From the NCBI GenBank assembly GCA_024653405.1, contig JANLGB010000005.1, positions 1-17,989 of the forward strand: a DNA stretch of 17,989 nucleotides, written 5' to 3'. Below, piece by piece: positions 8,389 through 14,751 of the stretch (the stretch's first letter is position 1; the number at the start of each line of letters is the position of its first letter). The notes below the pieces were generated by a model. The model was not told where the DNA came from. It was given only the letters and a program-made list of their open reading frames with translations, and ran no database searches. Position numbers and translations under genes: made by a program. The stretch comes from Candidatus Saccharicenans sp. Its GTDB lineage: Bacteria; Acidobacteriota; Aminicenantia; Aminicenantales; Saccharicenantaceae.

Positions 8389-8727
8389 TCAGGAATAGGC
8401 GCCCCATTTGACCATGAGAATGATGATGGTGATCAGCAGAGCATAGATAACCAGGGTTTCAATCAGAACCAGACCGAAGATCAGGATACCCCTGATGTAC
8501 TGGCCGGCAGCCGGGTTGCGGGAAATCCCCTCGCAGGCTGAACTGATGGCTTTAGCCTGGCCATAGGCTCCGGCGATGACCGCCAGAATGATGACGCCGG
8601 CGCCCACAATGATGGACAGCTTGAACAGGTCGGCTCGGGCCGGGTCTACCGTCTGGGCTCCCAGCGGAGTCAGGGTCAAGGCCAGTAGAAAAATCGACAG
8701 ACCCAAGAACTTGCTTTTCTTTGACAT
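8389..8727 (-). CDS. atpE: F-type ATP synthase subunit c, probable Na+-binding type
   Basis: Proteolipid that forms the rotor ring of the F0 motor in the cytoplasmic membrane. From the chosen start it has 112 residues, longer than the usual 75-90, because a hydrophobic leader (KFLGLSIFLLALTLTPLGAQ, residues 6-25) precedes the two-helix hairpin. Helix 1 spans about 35-58, the polar loop is RNP at 70-72, and helix 2 runs about 79-105 with the ion-binding glutamate at 90. Gln57, Glu90, Thr91 and Tyr95 align with Gln32, Glu65, Ser66 and Tyr70 of the Na+-type c subunit of Ilyobacter tartaricus. Start: ATG 8727 has AGGAG seven bases upstream; an earlier ATG at 8745, overlapping the atpB stop, would place that site inside the gene. 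It lies directly downstream of atpB. Confidence 0.93.
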   Translation of the reverse strand: MSKKSKFLGLSIFLLALTLTPLGAQTVDPARADLFKLSIIVGAGVIILAVIAGAYGQAKAISSACEGISRNPAAGQYIRGILIFGLVLIETLVIYALLITIIILMVKWGAYS

Positions 8728-8744
8728 TTCATTTCTCCTTTTCA

Positions 8745-9491
8745 TTAGTGTTCTTCCTCATGGGCTACTGCCCCGGCTATATAAATGCAGGTCAGCAGGA
8801 CGAAGACATAGGCCTGAATCACCGAGGTAAAGATGGCAATGGCCATAAAAGGCAGTGGCAGAAGATAGGGTATGATGGAAGCGATGATCAAGATCAGGAG
8901 CTCTTCCGAAAAAATGTTGCCGAAAAGACGCATCGACAGAGAGACCGGACGGGAAAAATGGCTGATGATTTCTATCGGCAGCAGAAGGGGAGCCAGAAAA
9001 GGGTTGGACCCGGTAAATTGTTTCAGGTATCCCAGCACCCCCTGGGTTTTTAGGCCCTGCCAGTGATAGTACAGCCAGACCACCAGGGCACAACCGAGGG
9101 TGACGTTAAGTTTGCTGGTCGGCGACATGAAGCCGGGAATTAACCCCAGCAGGTTGCAGGTCATGATGAACAGGCCGACAGTGGCAATGAGCGGCAGGTA
9201 TTTTTTCCCGGGCTCACCGATAGTATCGAGAATCATACCCCCAAAAAAATCAATCAGGCTTTCCAGCACCACCTGGATTTTCCCGGGGATTATCTGCACC
9301 CGGCGCCCGGCCAGGCCCAATAACACTGACAGGAGAATAGCTACTATCAGGGTCATGACCAGGTAATCGGGGATCAGATGAGCGGGGTCTTTAACCTGCA
9401 GGCCGAACAGGCCCAGCAGGGCGGCCAGCGGCCGGCCAAGTATCAGGTTAAAAAAATCAACAATAGGTAAGCTGTGTTCTAAGCCTTCCAT
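8745..9491 (-). CDS. atpB: F-type ATP synthase subunit a
   Basis: Stator subunit a of the F0 sector, a membrane protein of 248 residues that forms the ion half-channels against the c ring. Visible landmarks are the GLIPGFMSPTS segment, and LSMRLFGNIFSEELL with the essential arginine of the RLFGN motif, followed by the last helix IQAYVFVLLTCIYIAGAVAHE. The reading frame stays open upstream to 9662, but that part is glycine/proline-rich shadow sequence overlapping the atpI-like gene. The ATG at 9491 gives the usual N-terminus (EHSLPIVDFFN) and overlaps the upstream gene by 13 bases. No clear ribosome site precedes it, so coupling to the upstream gene is likely. It is followed by atpE as in standard operons. 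Confidence 0.95.
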   Translation of the reverse strand: MEGLEHSLPIVDFFNLILGRPLAALLGLFGLQVKDPAHLIPDYLVMTLIVAILLSVLLGLAGRRVQIIPGKIQVVLESLIDFFGGMILDTIGEPGKKYLPLIATVGLFIMTCNLLGLIPGFMSPTSKLNVTLGCALVVWLYYHWQGLKTQGVLGYLKQFTGSNPFLAPLLLPIEIISHFSRPVSLSMRLFGNIFSEELLILIIASIIPYLLPLPFMAIAIFTSVIQAYVFVLLTCIYIAGAVAHEEEH

Positions 9492-9868
9492 TGCTTTATG
9501 CTGGCCAGGTTTCTCGCCGCCTCCACCAAGATTGCTAACAGGATCAGAGATATGCCCGCCGCCAGGGCCAGAACCCGGCCCTTGAAGACAAAGATTATAA
9601 TTAAAAACACCAGGCAAATCAACAGCAGCCGCAGGCTGTAAAACAGGAGGGCCCGCCGCCACAACCTGGCCCGGTCTGACTGCAAATATTTGTCCACAAA
9701 AGATTTAAGTGATAAAAAGCCCACTGCCGACAGGACCGAGCCCGCCAAAACCAGCCCTCCCGACAGGGGCTCGTAGACCAGGCCCGTGATTATTCCGACC
9801 GCCAGCCCCAGGAGGACAGTTTCCAGCGGAATCCTCTTGATTGAACTATCCAGCCAGTCCGATGTCAT
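9479..9868 (-). CDS. atpI: AtpI-like membrane protein (ATP synthase subunit I family, probable)
   Basis: Membrane protein of 129 residues with four predicted helices, near residues 16-34, 37-55, 74-95 and 98-117, and a basic stretch between helices 2 and 3 (DKYLQSDRARLWRR). Size, topology and position between atpZ and atpB fit the AtpI/UncI family, which helps assemble the c ring in several F-type ATPases, including Na+ enzymes. I see no strictly diagnostic motif, so the name rests largely on context. The ATG at 9868 has AAGG about seven bases upstream. The 3' end runs 13 bases into atpB. Confidence 0.65.
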   Translation of the reverse strand: MTSDWLDSSIKRIPLETVLLGLAVGIITGLVYEPLSGGLVLAGSVLSAVGFLSLKSFVDKYLQSDRARLWRRALLFYSLRLLLICLVFLIIIFVFKGRVLALAAGISLILLAILVEAARNLASIKQWKA

Positions 9869-9886
9869 GAGTAACCTTAGTGAATT

Positions 9887-10162
9887 TTATCCCCCAGGCC
9901 TGCCAGAATCAACCCCCCCCTCCGGGGGCTTCTCGGACGCCTGGTTCTTTTCGAAATATTGCCTGATACCCCGAAAGAGGTTTAGAAGACCGGAAACAAT
10001 ACCCAGCACCAGCCAGAGCAGGAGCATCCAGGACCCGGTTTTGAGCCAGCGGTCGAGAAGGTAACCGATGACCAGGCCCACGGCGATCGAGGAGGGCAGA
10101 ATCATCACCAGCGAAGAAATTTCCGCCAGCTTCTTAAAATCGGTATCCTTCAACCACCTCAA
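9887..10162 (-). CDS. atpZ: AtpZ-like F0 assembly or ion-channel protein (ATPase_gene1 family)
   Basis: Small two-helix membrane protein of 91 residues at the head of the atp operon. The core VGLVIGYLLDRWLKTG followed by LLWLVLGIVSGLLNLFR is typical of the AtpZ/ATPase_gene1 family; in Bacillus AtpZ with AtpI has been linked to Mg2+/Ca2+ supply for the ATP synthase. The hydrophobic segments lie near residues 18-37 and 44-64, and a short Gly/Pro-rich hydrophilic tail follows. The start is a TTG at 10162, supported by the purine-rich AAAGGAAA at 10167-10174 and a TATAAT box just upstream. A run of eight C (plus strand) near the 3' end makes the last residues sensitive to frameshift. Confidence 0.8.
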   Translation of the reverse strand: MRWLKDTDFKKLAEISSLVMILPSSIAVGLVIGYLLDRWLKTGSWMLLLWLVLGIVSGLLNLFRGIRQYFEKNQASEKPPEGGVDSGRPGG

Positions 10163-10182
10163 CTCGTTTCCTTTCGTCTAAG

Positions 10183-10213
10183 ATTATATCTCATTATGAG
10201 CACAGAATAACAA
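10183..10213 (-). promoter_or_regulatory. Predicted promoter of the atpZ-atpI-atpB-atpE operon
   Basis: On the minus strand a perfect TATAAT lies at 10183-10188. The best -35 candidate, TTGTTA at 10208-10213, is 19 bases away, which is longer than ideal. Transcription would begin near 10177, giving a very short leader that consists almost only of the ribosome site before the TTG start of atpZ. Confidence 0.5.
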
Positions 10214-10231
10214 TGGCCGGGACCGGGCAAC

Positions 10232-10260
10232 TTGCATTATGGACTTAAAGTGGATAAAAT
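10232..10260 (+). promoter_or_regulatory. Predicted promoter of the small TPR-like gene
   Basis: TTGCAT at 10232-10237 and TAAAAT at 10255-10260 with a 17-base spacer, both close to the sigma70 consensus. The start point would be near 10267, just before AGGGAG at 10272-10277 and the ATG at 10286. The promoter is back-to-back with the atp operon promoter. Confidence 0.55.
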
Positions 10261-10285
10261 TTGTATTAATCAGGGAGATCTGAAG

Positions 10286-10723
10286 ATGGCCGGCTTGCCC
10301 AGGATAAGAAAATTATTCCCTCTTCTTATCTTCCTCACTGTCTGCCTGGTGCTGACCCTCTCCGGAACCGGTCCACAACTGCAGCCGGTTTCGAGTCATT
10401 CGCCTCAGGTCGACCCTTTTTACTTAAAACTTTTCGAGGACGGGCTGACCGCATTCAACCGGGGTGATTTTGAAGAAGCTTTCCAGAACCTGAAAATTGC
10501 CGCCTTCGGTTTCCTGGATGAAACCGACCTGTTGGGAGAAACCTTTGTTTACCTAACTCTGTCAGCTTATAACCTAAAAAAAACCGATCAGGTTCAATAC
10601 TACCTGAAAGAAATCTCCCGCTTCAAGCTGAATAATCGGATAACCGGGTCCAGGCTGCCCAAAGAAATCAAAGACCAGTTTGCCAGAATCCAGTCCAGTT
10701 TTAAGAACGGGCTGACCGGTTGA
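10286..10723 (+). CDS. Small signal-anchored TPR-like protein of unknown function
   Basis: Hypothetical protein of 145 residues. The basic N-terminus (MAGLPRIRK) and a hydrophobic stretch at about residues 11-28 (LFPLLIFLTVCLVLTLSG) form a signal peptide or membrane anchor, so the rest is probably extracytoplasmic. Residues about 46-115 resemble two tetratricopeptide-like helix pairs: FYLKLFEDGLTAFNRGDFEE followed by a block around YLTLSAYNLKKTDQVQYYLK. No catalytic motif is visible. The ATG at 10286 is chosen because AGGGAG lies eight bases upstream and a promoter precedes it; the frame extends to a TTG at 10232, but that codon lies in the -35 box. The gene stands alone between the divergent atp operon and the convergent GH5 gene, nine bases away. 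A protein-interaction role is plausible; nothing more can be said. Confidence 0.75.
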   Translation: MAGLPRIRKLFPLLIFLTVCLVLTLSGTGPQLQPVSSHSPQVDPFYLKLFEDGLTAFNRGDFEEAFQNLKIAAFGFLDETDLLGETFVYLTLSAYNLKKTDQVQYYLKEISRFKLNNRITGSRLPKEIKDQFARIQSSFKNGLTG

Positions 10724-10732
10724 AGAGGAAAC

Positions 10733-11890
10733 TCAGTCCAGCTTCAGTCCAAGGGCCCGGGCCACCTGTCGGTCAACAACAGCTTTACCGTTCCGGCGGT
10801 AAATCAGGCCAAAGCCCCCCTCAAACTCCCACATGGCCCAGCTAATCCCCTGCTTTTCCAGTGCGGTCCGAACATCTTTAATCCAGGCCACCCGGTACGG
10901 GGGAAGGCAATAAGTCCGGTAGGCTCCGAATTCATTGCAGATTAATCTCACCCGGTGGCGAGCGGCCCAGTCCACGGCCTGCCCGATGCGCCGTTCGATC
11001 CTGGCCGCATTCCAGTTCTCCCGGCCATAGGCTTGAAGAGCCTGCTTCAGTTCTTCCTGCTGGACCAGCGAGATGGCTTCCCTGACCGCCTCTGGTGATG
11101 AGGGATAGGGCACGCGGCGGAGCTTTTTCACTTGTTCCGAACTCCAGTGGGCTCCCTGGTGGGTAAAAAGGTGCGGCTCGTAGAAATGGAAACAATACCA
11201 GATCCCGGGGTCGGCCAGGGGCTCGAGGGTCAGCAGGGTTGACAGGTTGGACCAGAAAGCCCCGGTGGCCAGAATGGTATGTCGGGGAAGCACCGCCCGG
11301 ATGCGAGCAATCAACTGTTTTTGAAGGGGAGGCCAGCGGTATTCCTCACCCAGGAAAACCGGTTCGTTCATCGGTTCCACAATCAGCCAGTCCGGGTCAA
11401 AGTCGGCCAGCTTGCGGGCCAGGTTTTCCCAGAAAACAAAAAACCTTTCGGTGAAGGCCGGATCCTTGCCCAGAGGACCGGAATAATCGGAACCGCCCGC
11501 CTGTTGGGAAATGCTGTGCAGGTCGAAATTAACGGCCAATCCCGAATTGATAATTTTTTTCAGGCCGCTGAGCAACAGGCCCAGGGCTTCCGTTCGCAAC
11601 AGGTCTTCTCTGTCCGGGTCATAGATGTTGGCCATATCCACCGGCACCCGGACATAGCTCAGGCCCAGCTTCCGGATCAAGGCCAGGTCTTTATCTGAAT
11701 AGACCTTTTCCAGCGGCTGGAGTGGCCCCCGGTTCAACCAGAACCAGTAAGGAAGGTTTATCCCCCGGCAAAAACGCTGGTAACGGGCCTGGTCAGCAAC
11801 CGCCCGTTGCTGAGCTTTCAGACTTGCGCGAAAGCCAAAAGAAATAATTAATATCAGAATAAACGCCAACAGCCTGTAGTTGTCTTTCAT
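10733..11890 (-). CDS. Secreted glycoside hydrolase family 5 (cellulase-like)
   Basis: Predicted exported beta-glycosidase of the GH5 (clan A, TIM-barrel) type with 385 residues. A signal peptide covers about residues 1-26 (LLAFILILIISFGF, cleavage likely near LKA-QQ). The mature part opens with RGINLPYWFW and carries LSYVRVPVDM, then the acid/base glutamate in VEPMNEPVF (Glu176), FHFYEPHLF with His235 and Tyr237, the nucleophile glutamate in ICNEFGAYR (Glu320) and WAMWEFEGGFG with the substrate-stacking Trp354. Both catalytic glutamates are present, so it should be active, but the substrate (cellulose, mannan, xyloglucan or the cell's own polysaccharide) cannot be told by eye. GGAGG lies a few bases before the ATG. 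It is the last gene of the minus-strand polysaccharide cluster, after a 59-base gap, so it could trim exported polymer or be an independent nutrient enzyme. Confidence 0.88.
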   Translation of the reverse strand: MKDNYRLLAFILILIISFGFRASLKAQQRAVADQARYQRFCRGINLPYWFWLNRGPLQPLEKVYSDKDLALIRKLGLSYVRVPVDMANIYDPDREDLLRTEALGLLLSGLKKIINSGLAVNFDLHSISQQAGGSDYSGPLGKDPAFTERFFVFWENLARKLADFDPDWLIVEPMNEPVFLGEEYRWPPLQKQLIARIRAVLPRHTILATGAFWSNLSTLLTLEPLADPGIWYCFHFYEPHLFTHQGAHWSSEQVKKLRRVPYPSSPEAVREAISLVQQEELKQALQAYGRENWNAARIERRIGQAVDWAARHRVRLICNEFGAYRTYCLPPYRVAWIKDVRTALEKQGISWAMWEFEGGFGLIYRRNGKAVVDRQVARALGLKLD

Positions 11891-11949
11891 TTTTCCTCCA
11901 AAAAGTGATATATCTCTTGCTGGTTAAGGGCGCTGTTCATTACCGGCCC

Positions 11950-12639
11950 TCAGTCCTGAAGCCCGAGCTCGGACAGCCGGGACTCCAGCCTCCCGGTTTC
12001 TTTATAATTCTGTCGCCATCTTCTTCTCAATTTGTCCAGGAATCCAGGGTCAGCGGTCGTCACCCTTCTCAGGTTGGCCTGCAGCCAATCTTTTTCCTCG
12101 GCCTCCAGCAGTGGCCATTGTTCAAAAAACACCAGCAGCACATTCAGGAAAAGGAATTCATTGTAAGGATGGCGCCTGACTGCCTCCCGGCAGAGAAGTC
12201 GGCCCTTGCCGGAATAGGTCAGGAGGGGGTAATTATGCAAGAAATAGACTTTGCTTAGTTCCCAGAAAAAGGAATAATCCAGCGGATTTCCGGCCATAGC
12301 CCGCTGCAGGGAGTCCCTCGCCCCGTCAAGATAGGTTTCTCCTTTCTCGGGTTGACCAAATTCAATTTCAGCCATGGCCCGCTGGAGACGAAGCCGGCCG
12401 AGCTCGCCGTAAAAAGCCGGTAGTGGATAATATCGGGTGGCGGTCTTGAGTCTGGCCTCCAGCCCGGGAAAATCGCTTTCCAGGCTTTTGATATTTTCTC
12501 TGGCTTCCAGGAAACGGAAAAAATGCCAGTAACCGGCATAGAAAACAATCGAAGCCGCCAGCGCCAACCCGCTGCAGACCAGGCCCAGGATTATGGCCGG
12601 GTTCCTTCTGGCCTTTCTTGGGCTTAAAACGGCAGTCAT
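11950..12639 (-). CDS. Membrane-anchored TPR-like protein paired with the O-antigen ligase
   Basis: Protein of 229 residues with one predicted membrane helix at about residues 14-40 (IILGLVCSGLALAASIVFYA) and a soluble helical remainder resembling degenerate tetratricopeptide repeats, for example LQRAMAEIEFGQPEKGETYL and DSLQRAMAGNPLDYSFFWEL. No enzyme motif is seen. The start at 12639 overlaps the ligase stop (ATGA) and has AAGGAGG seven bases upstream. The frame extends upstream to 12819, but that part is proline/glycine-rich shadow of the ligase gene. Translational coupling suggests it acts with the ligase-family protein, perhaps as a periplasmic scaffold; in some bacteria ligase-family proteins carry a fused TPR region, and this could be the split version. 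The function is inference. Confidence 0.75.
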   Translation of the reverse strand: MTAVLSPRKARRNPAIILGLVCSGLALAASIVFYAGYWHFFRFLEARENIKSLESDFPGLEARLKTATRYYPLPAFYGELGRLRLQRAMAEIEFGQPEKGETYLDGARDSLQRAMAGNPLDYSFFWELSKVYFLHNYPLLTYSGKGRLLCREAVRRHPYNEFLFLNVLLVFFEQWPLLEAEEKDWLQANLRRVTTADPGFLDKLRRRWRQNYKETGRLESRLSELGLQD

Positions 12640-14063
12640 GTGCCGTCCTCCTTCTTCTCCAGGATGAGCGGGGCCCTGGCGGCCAGCACCAGCAGGCTGA
12701 GAAAGAGCAGGGCGTTGCCCGGCATTCTGAGGCTGAAATCGGACAGGCTGTGGAAGAGGACAGAAAAAATCCCCATCAGCGCCCCCAGCCCAATTCCCTT
12801 GGCCAGGGGGTCCTGACACCTGAGCCAGCGTTTCAAAGCCAGGCCAAAAGCCAGCCAGGCGGCCACCACCAGAGCGCCGCCCCCGATAAGCCCGGCCTCA
12901 GCCAGCATTTCCAGATAATCATTGTGGGCATGGCTTAAGATGACGTTGAAATCCTTTTGTAGATAAGGATTGATGGCCTGAACGTAGGTTCCCAGCCCAC
13001 AACCCAGTAGAGGATAGTCAGATATAAGGTTCAGGGTGTAATCATAAAAAAGAAGCCGGTTCCGGTCGAAAAAACCACCCTGGGTGAATCTTTCCAGCAC
13101 CGGCTCCAGGCCGATTAGAACCACACCCAGCAAGACCAGCAGGACGACCACCCGGACCAGTGTCTTTTCGGTCTTCCTCTGGCCCGCCACCGAGCTGACG
13201 GAAAGCAAGATCAGGGTCAGGAAGAAAACCACGATGAAGATGATGATGCCCGAGCGACAGCGGGAAAAGAACAAGCCCAGGCCGATGGCCAGGGGGGGAA
13301 GAACGAACAGCAGCGATTTCTGAACCTGCTCCTGACCGAACCTGACGATTTTCTGCCTCCAGGTCAGGCCCGGCCTGAGGGAAAAATATTCGGAGCGCAC
13401 CAGAAAATATCCCAGGCTCAGGGGGAAAACCATCTCCAGGAAAGCCGAGTAATGATCGCGGTTGACAAAGGTGCCAAAAGCGCTTCCAGAATAATAGCGG
13501 TTGACCCAGGTAAAAATGCGGTTGGTGCCGCCAAAAAATTCAGACAGCCCGTACAGCGACTGGAAGACGCCGGCGCTGATAAGCACCAAGGCCAGAGCCT
13601 TGATCCGGGCACGGTTGTTAAGCACCAGGACCAGCAATAAAACAAAAGCTCCATAAGAGAGGTATTTCAATAATTCGTAAGAACTGGCCCAGGGAGAAAG
13701 AGAAAAGGTGAAATACTTGAACCTGTCCGGGCTGAACAGCGCGCTCCCGAGGAGAGACTGGCGCCAGGACCAGGCGGCCGGCGAAAGAACCCTGACCAGC
13801 GAGGCCGGAGCCGGTACGAGCTGCAGCAGGGCAACCAGGTAGAACAGGCAGACCAGCCAGATAACCGGACGGTAAACTGATTTTTCTCGGCCGGTGGTCT
13901 CGGCCGTGGACCACCGCCGAGACCTGAGGTCTATTAAATAAGCCAGGAATAATAGCCAGATTGTTACCTCCAGGCCGAGGACCGCCCATTCTATGTTCCC
14001 GCCAAATGGAAGCGGCAGAAGCCAGACCAGGAGGCAGATAGAAATAAATACAAGCGTCTTCAT
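12636..14063 (-). CDS. O-antigen ligase / Wzy-type polymerase family membrane protein
   Basis: Polytopic inner-membrane protein of 475 residues with about twelve hydrophobic segments, belonging to the Wzy_C (O-antigen ligase/polymerase) family. These proteins polymerise repeat units or transfer an undecaprenyl-linked glycan to an acceptor at the periplasmic face. Diagnostic features are FGTFVNRDHYSAFLEMVFPL near the middle, SRCRSGIIIF, the periplasmic loop DYPLLGCGLGTYVQAINPY, and SHAHNDYLEMLAEAGLIG with the conserved histidine-rich signature. Whether it is a ligase or a polymerase cannot be decided from sequence; the Wzc/CpsB neighbours favour a capsule or exopolysaccharide role. The ATG at 14063 is chosen over a TTG at 14105. 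It has no Shine-Dalgarno site but sits about 18 bases below a TATAAT, so the leader is very short. The stop overlaps the next gene. Confidence 0.87.
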   Translation of the reverse strand: MKTLVFISICLLVWLLPLPFGGNIEWAVLGLEVTIWLLFLAYLIDLRSRRWSTAETTGREKSVYRPVIWLVCLFYLVALLQLVPAPASLVRVLSPAAWSWRQSLLGSALFSPDRFKYFTFSLSPWASSYELLKYLSYGAFVLLLVLVLNNRARIKALALVLISAGVFQSLYGLSEFFGGTNRIFTWVNRYYSGSAFGTFVNRDHYSAFLEMVFPLSLGYFLVRSEYFSLRPGLTWRQKIVRFGQEQVQKSLLFVLPPLAIGLGLFFSRCRSGIIIFIVVFFLTLILLSVSSVAGQRKTEKTLVRVVVLLVLLGVVLIGLEPVLERFTQGGFFDRNRLLFYDYTLNLISDYPLLGCGLGTYVQAINPYLQKDFNVILSHAHNDYLEMLAEAGLIGGGALVVAAWLAFGLALKRWLRCQDPLAKGIGLGALMGIFSVLFHSLSDFSLRMPGNALLFLSLLVLAARAPLILEKKEDGT

Positions 14064-14081
14064 TGGGGTTATCAGACTGAT

Positions 14082-14087
14082 ATTATA
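14082..14087 (-). promoter_or_regulatory. Possible -10 box before the ligase-family gene
   Basis: A perfect TATAAT on the minus strand in the 106-base AT-rich gap before the ligase gene. No good -35 at 16-18 bases is visible (the nearest, TTGCAA, is only 12 away). The rest of the gap holds no recognisable terminator or gene. Confidence 0.35.
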
Positions 14088-14169
14088 AAATAGACAGGAT
14101 TGCAAAAATACAGAAATTTCGCTGGAAAGTGTTAATTACACCCGGGAAACTGCCCTAAAGCCAGCCGGA

Positions 14170-14703
14170 TTACTTCTTAGAAGGGGAAGCTTCTTCCTTA
14201 CCTTCCAGGAGCTTAAAGGTTCCGTAGAGAGCCAGGGTGGTAGCCACCATCAGGACAGCCACCCCGACAGGAGTCTTGAAGAAAGAAACCTTTTCCTTCT
14301 CGGTAGGTTCGACAGTTTCCTGCCCCAGACCCGAGGCGCTGCCAGCTTTCAGGGCCAGCGACAGCTTGCCGATTTCTCCGCCCTTGACCACCATGATGTA
14401 GGGGAAATTATATTCTCCATCGGGCGCAGCAATACCCAGAATGTACTTGCCTTCGGTCACTTTCTCCAGCTTGTAATAACCACTGGCATCGGTTGGGGTG
14501 CTGACATACTCCCGGCCGTTATCAACGTTCCTGATCTTGACCAGGGCATTAGCCACCGGAGTCTTCATATCGCTGCCGTAAATAAAGCCGATCAGCGAAC
14601 CGGTGGGCGCGGCCAGGCTGTGGACCGGTAACAGCAATAGCATGAAAGCCGAAATGATAATACCTGACAAAACGGGAGAGCGAAAAATATTTGTCCTGAG
14701 CAT
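14170..14703 (-). CDS. Secreted CnaB / carboxypeptidase-regulatory-like protein with C-terminal membrane helix
   Basis: Protein of 177 residues that I do not recognise as a named family member. A signal peptide covers about residues 1-32 (SGIIISAFMLLLLPVHSLAA). Residues about 36-96 look like a single carboxypeptidase-regulatory or CnaB-type beta-sandwich (GSLIGFIYGSDMKTPVANAL, then TDASGYYKLEKVTEGKYIL). An acidic linker (TVEPTEKEK) follows, then a hydrophobic helix at about 145-163 (TPVGVAVLMVATTLALYG) and a short charged tail ending SPSKK, so it is probably anchored in the inner membrane with the sandwich outside. No LPXTG-type sorting motif is seen. GGAGG lies five bases before the ATG, and a near-consensus promoter precedes it, so expression may be high and separate from the upstream genes. 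Its role in polysaccharide assembly is unknown. Confidence 0.8.
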   Translation of the reverse strand: MLRTNIFRSPVLSGIIISAFMLLLLPVHSLAAPTGSLIGFIYGSDMKTPVANALVKIRNVDNGREYVSTPTDASGYYKLEKVTEGKYILGIAAPDGEYNFPYIMVVKGGEIGKLSLALKAGSASGLGQETVEPTEKEKVSFFKTPVGVAVLMVATTLALYGTFKLLEGKEEASPSKK

Positions 14704-14722
14704 TTGGACCTCCCTTTCTATT

Positions 14723-14751
14723 TATATAGTCGTTTCAGTCCGATTTTTCAA
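14723..14751 (-). promoter_or_regulatory. Strong predicted internal promoter before the CnaB-like gene
   Basis: On the minus strand TTGAAA (14746-14751) and TATATA (14723-14728) are separated by exactly 17 bases. The -35 box overlaps the stop codon of the CpsB-type phosphatase gene. A ribosome site AGGGAGG follows at 14710-14716. This would give the CnaB-like gene, and perhaps the ligase genes after it, expression independent of the wzc transcript. Confidence 0.6.

Noticed and set aside
9492..9662. N-terminal extension of atpB
   Set aside because: The added 57 residues are low-complexity Gly/Pro sequence in the shadow of the atpI-like gene; subunit a normally starts near the ATG at 9491.
11927..11950. 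Inverted repeat AGGGC/GCCCT before the GH5 gene as a terminator
   Set aside because: Only five pairs with a 14-base loop and no T tract; too weak to call.
12640..12819. N-terminal extension of the TPR-like partner gene
   Set aside because: It overlaps the ligase gene and is Gly/Pro/Gln-rich; the ATG at 12639 has an excellent ribosome site.
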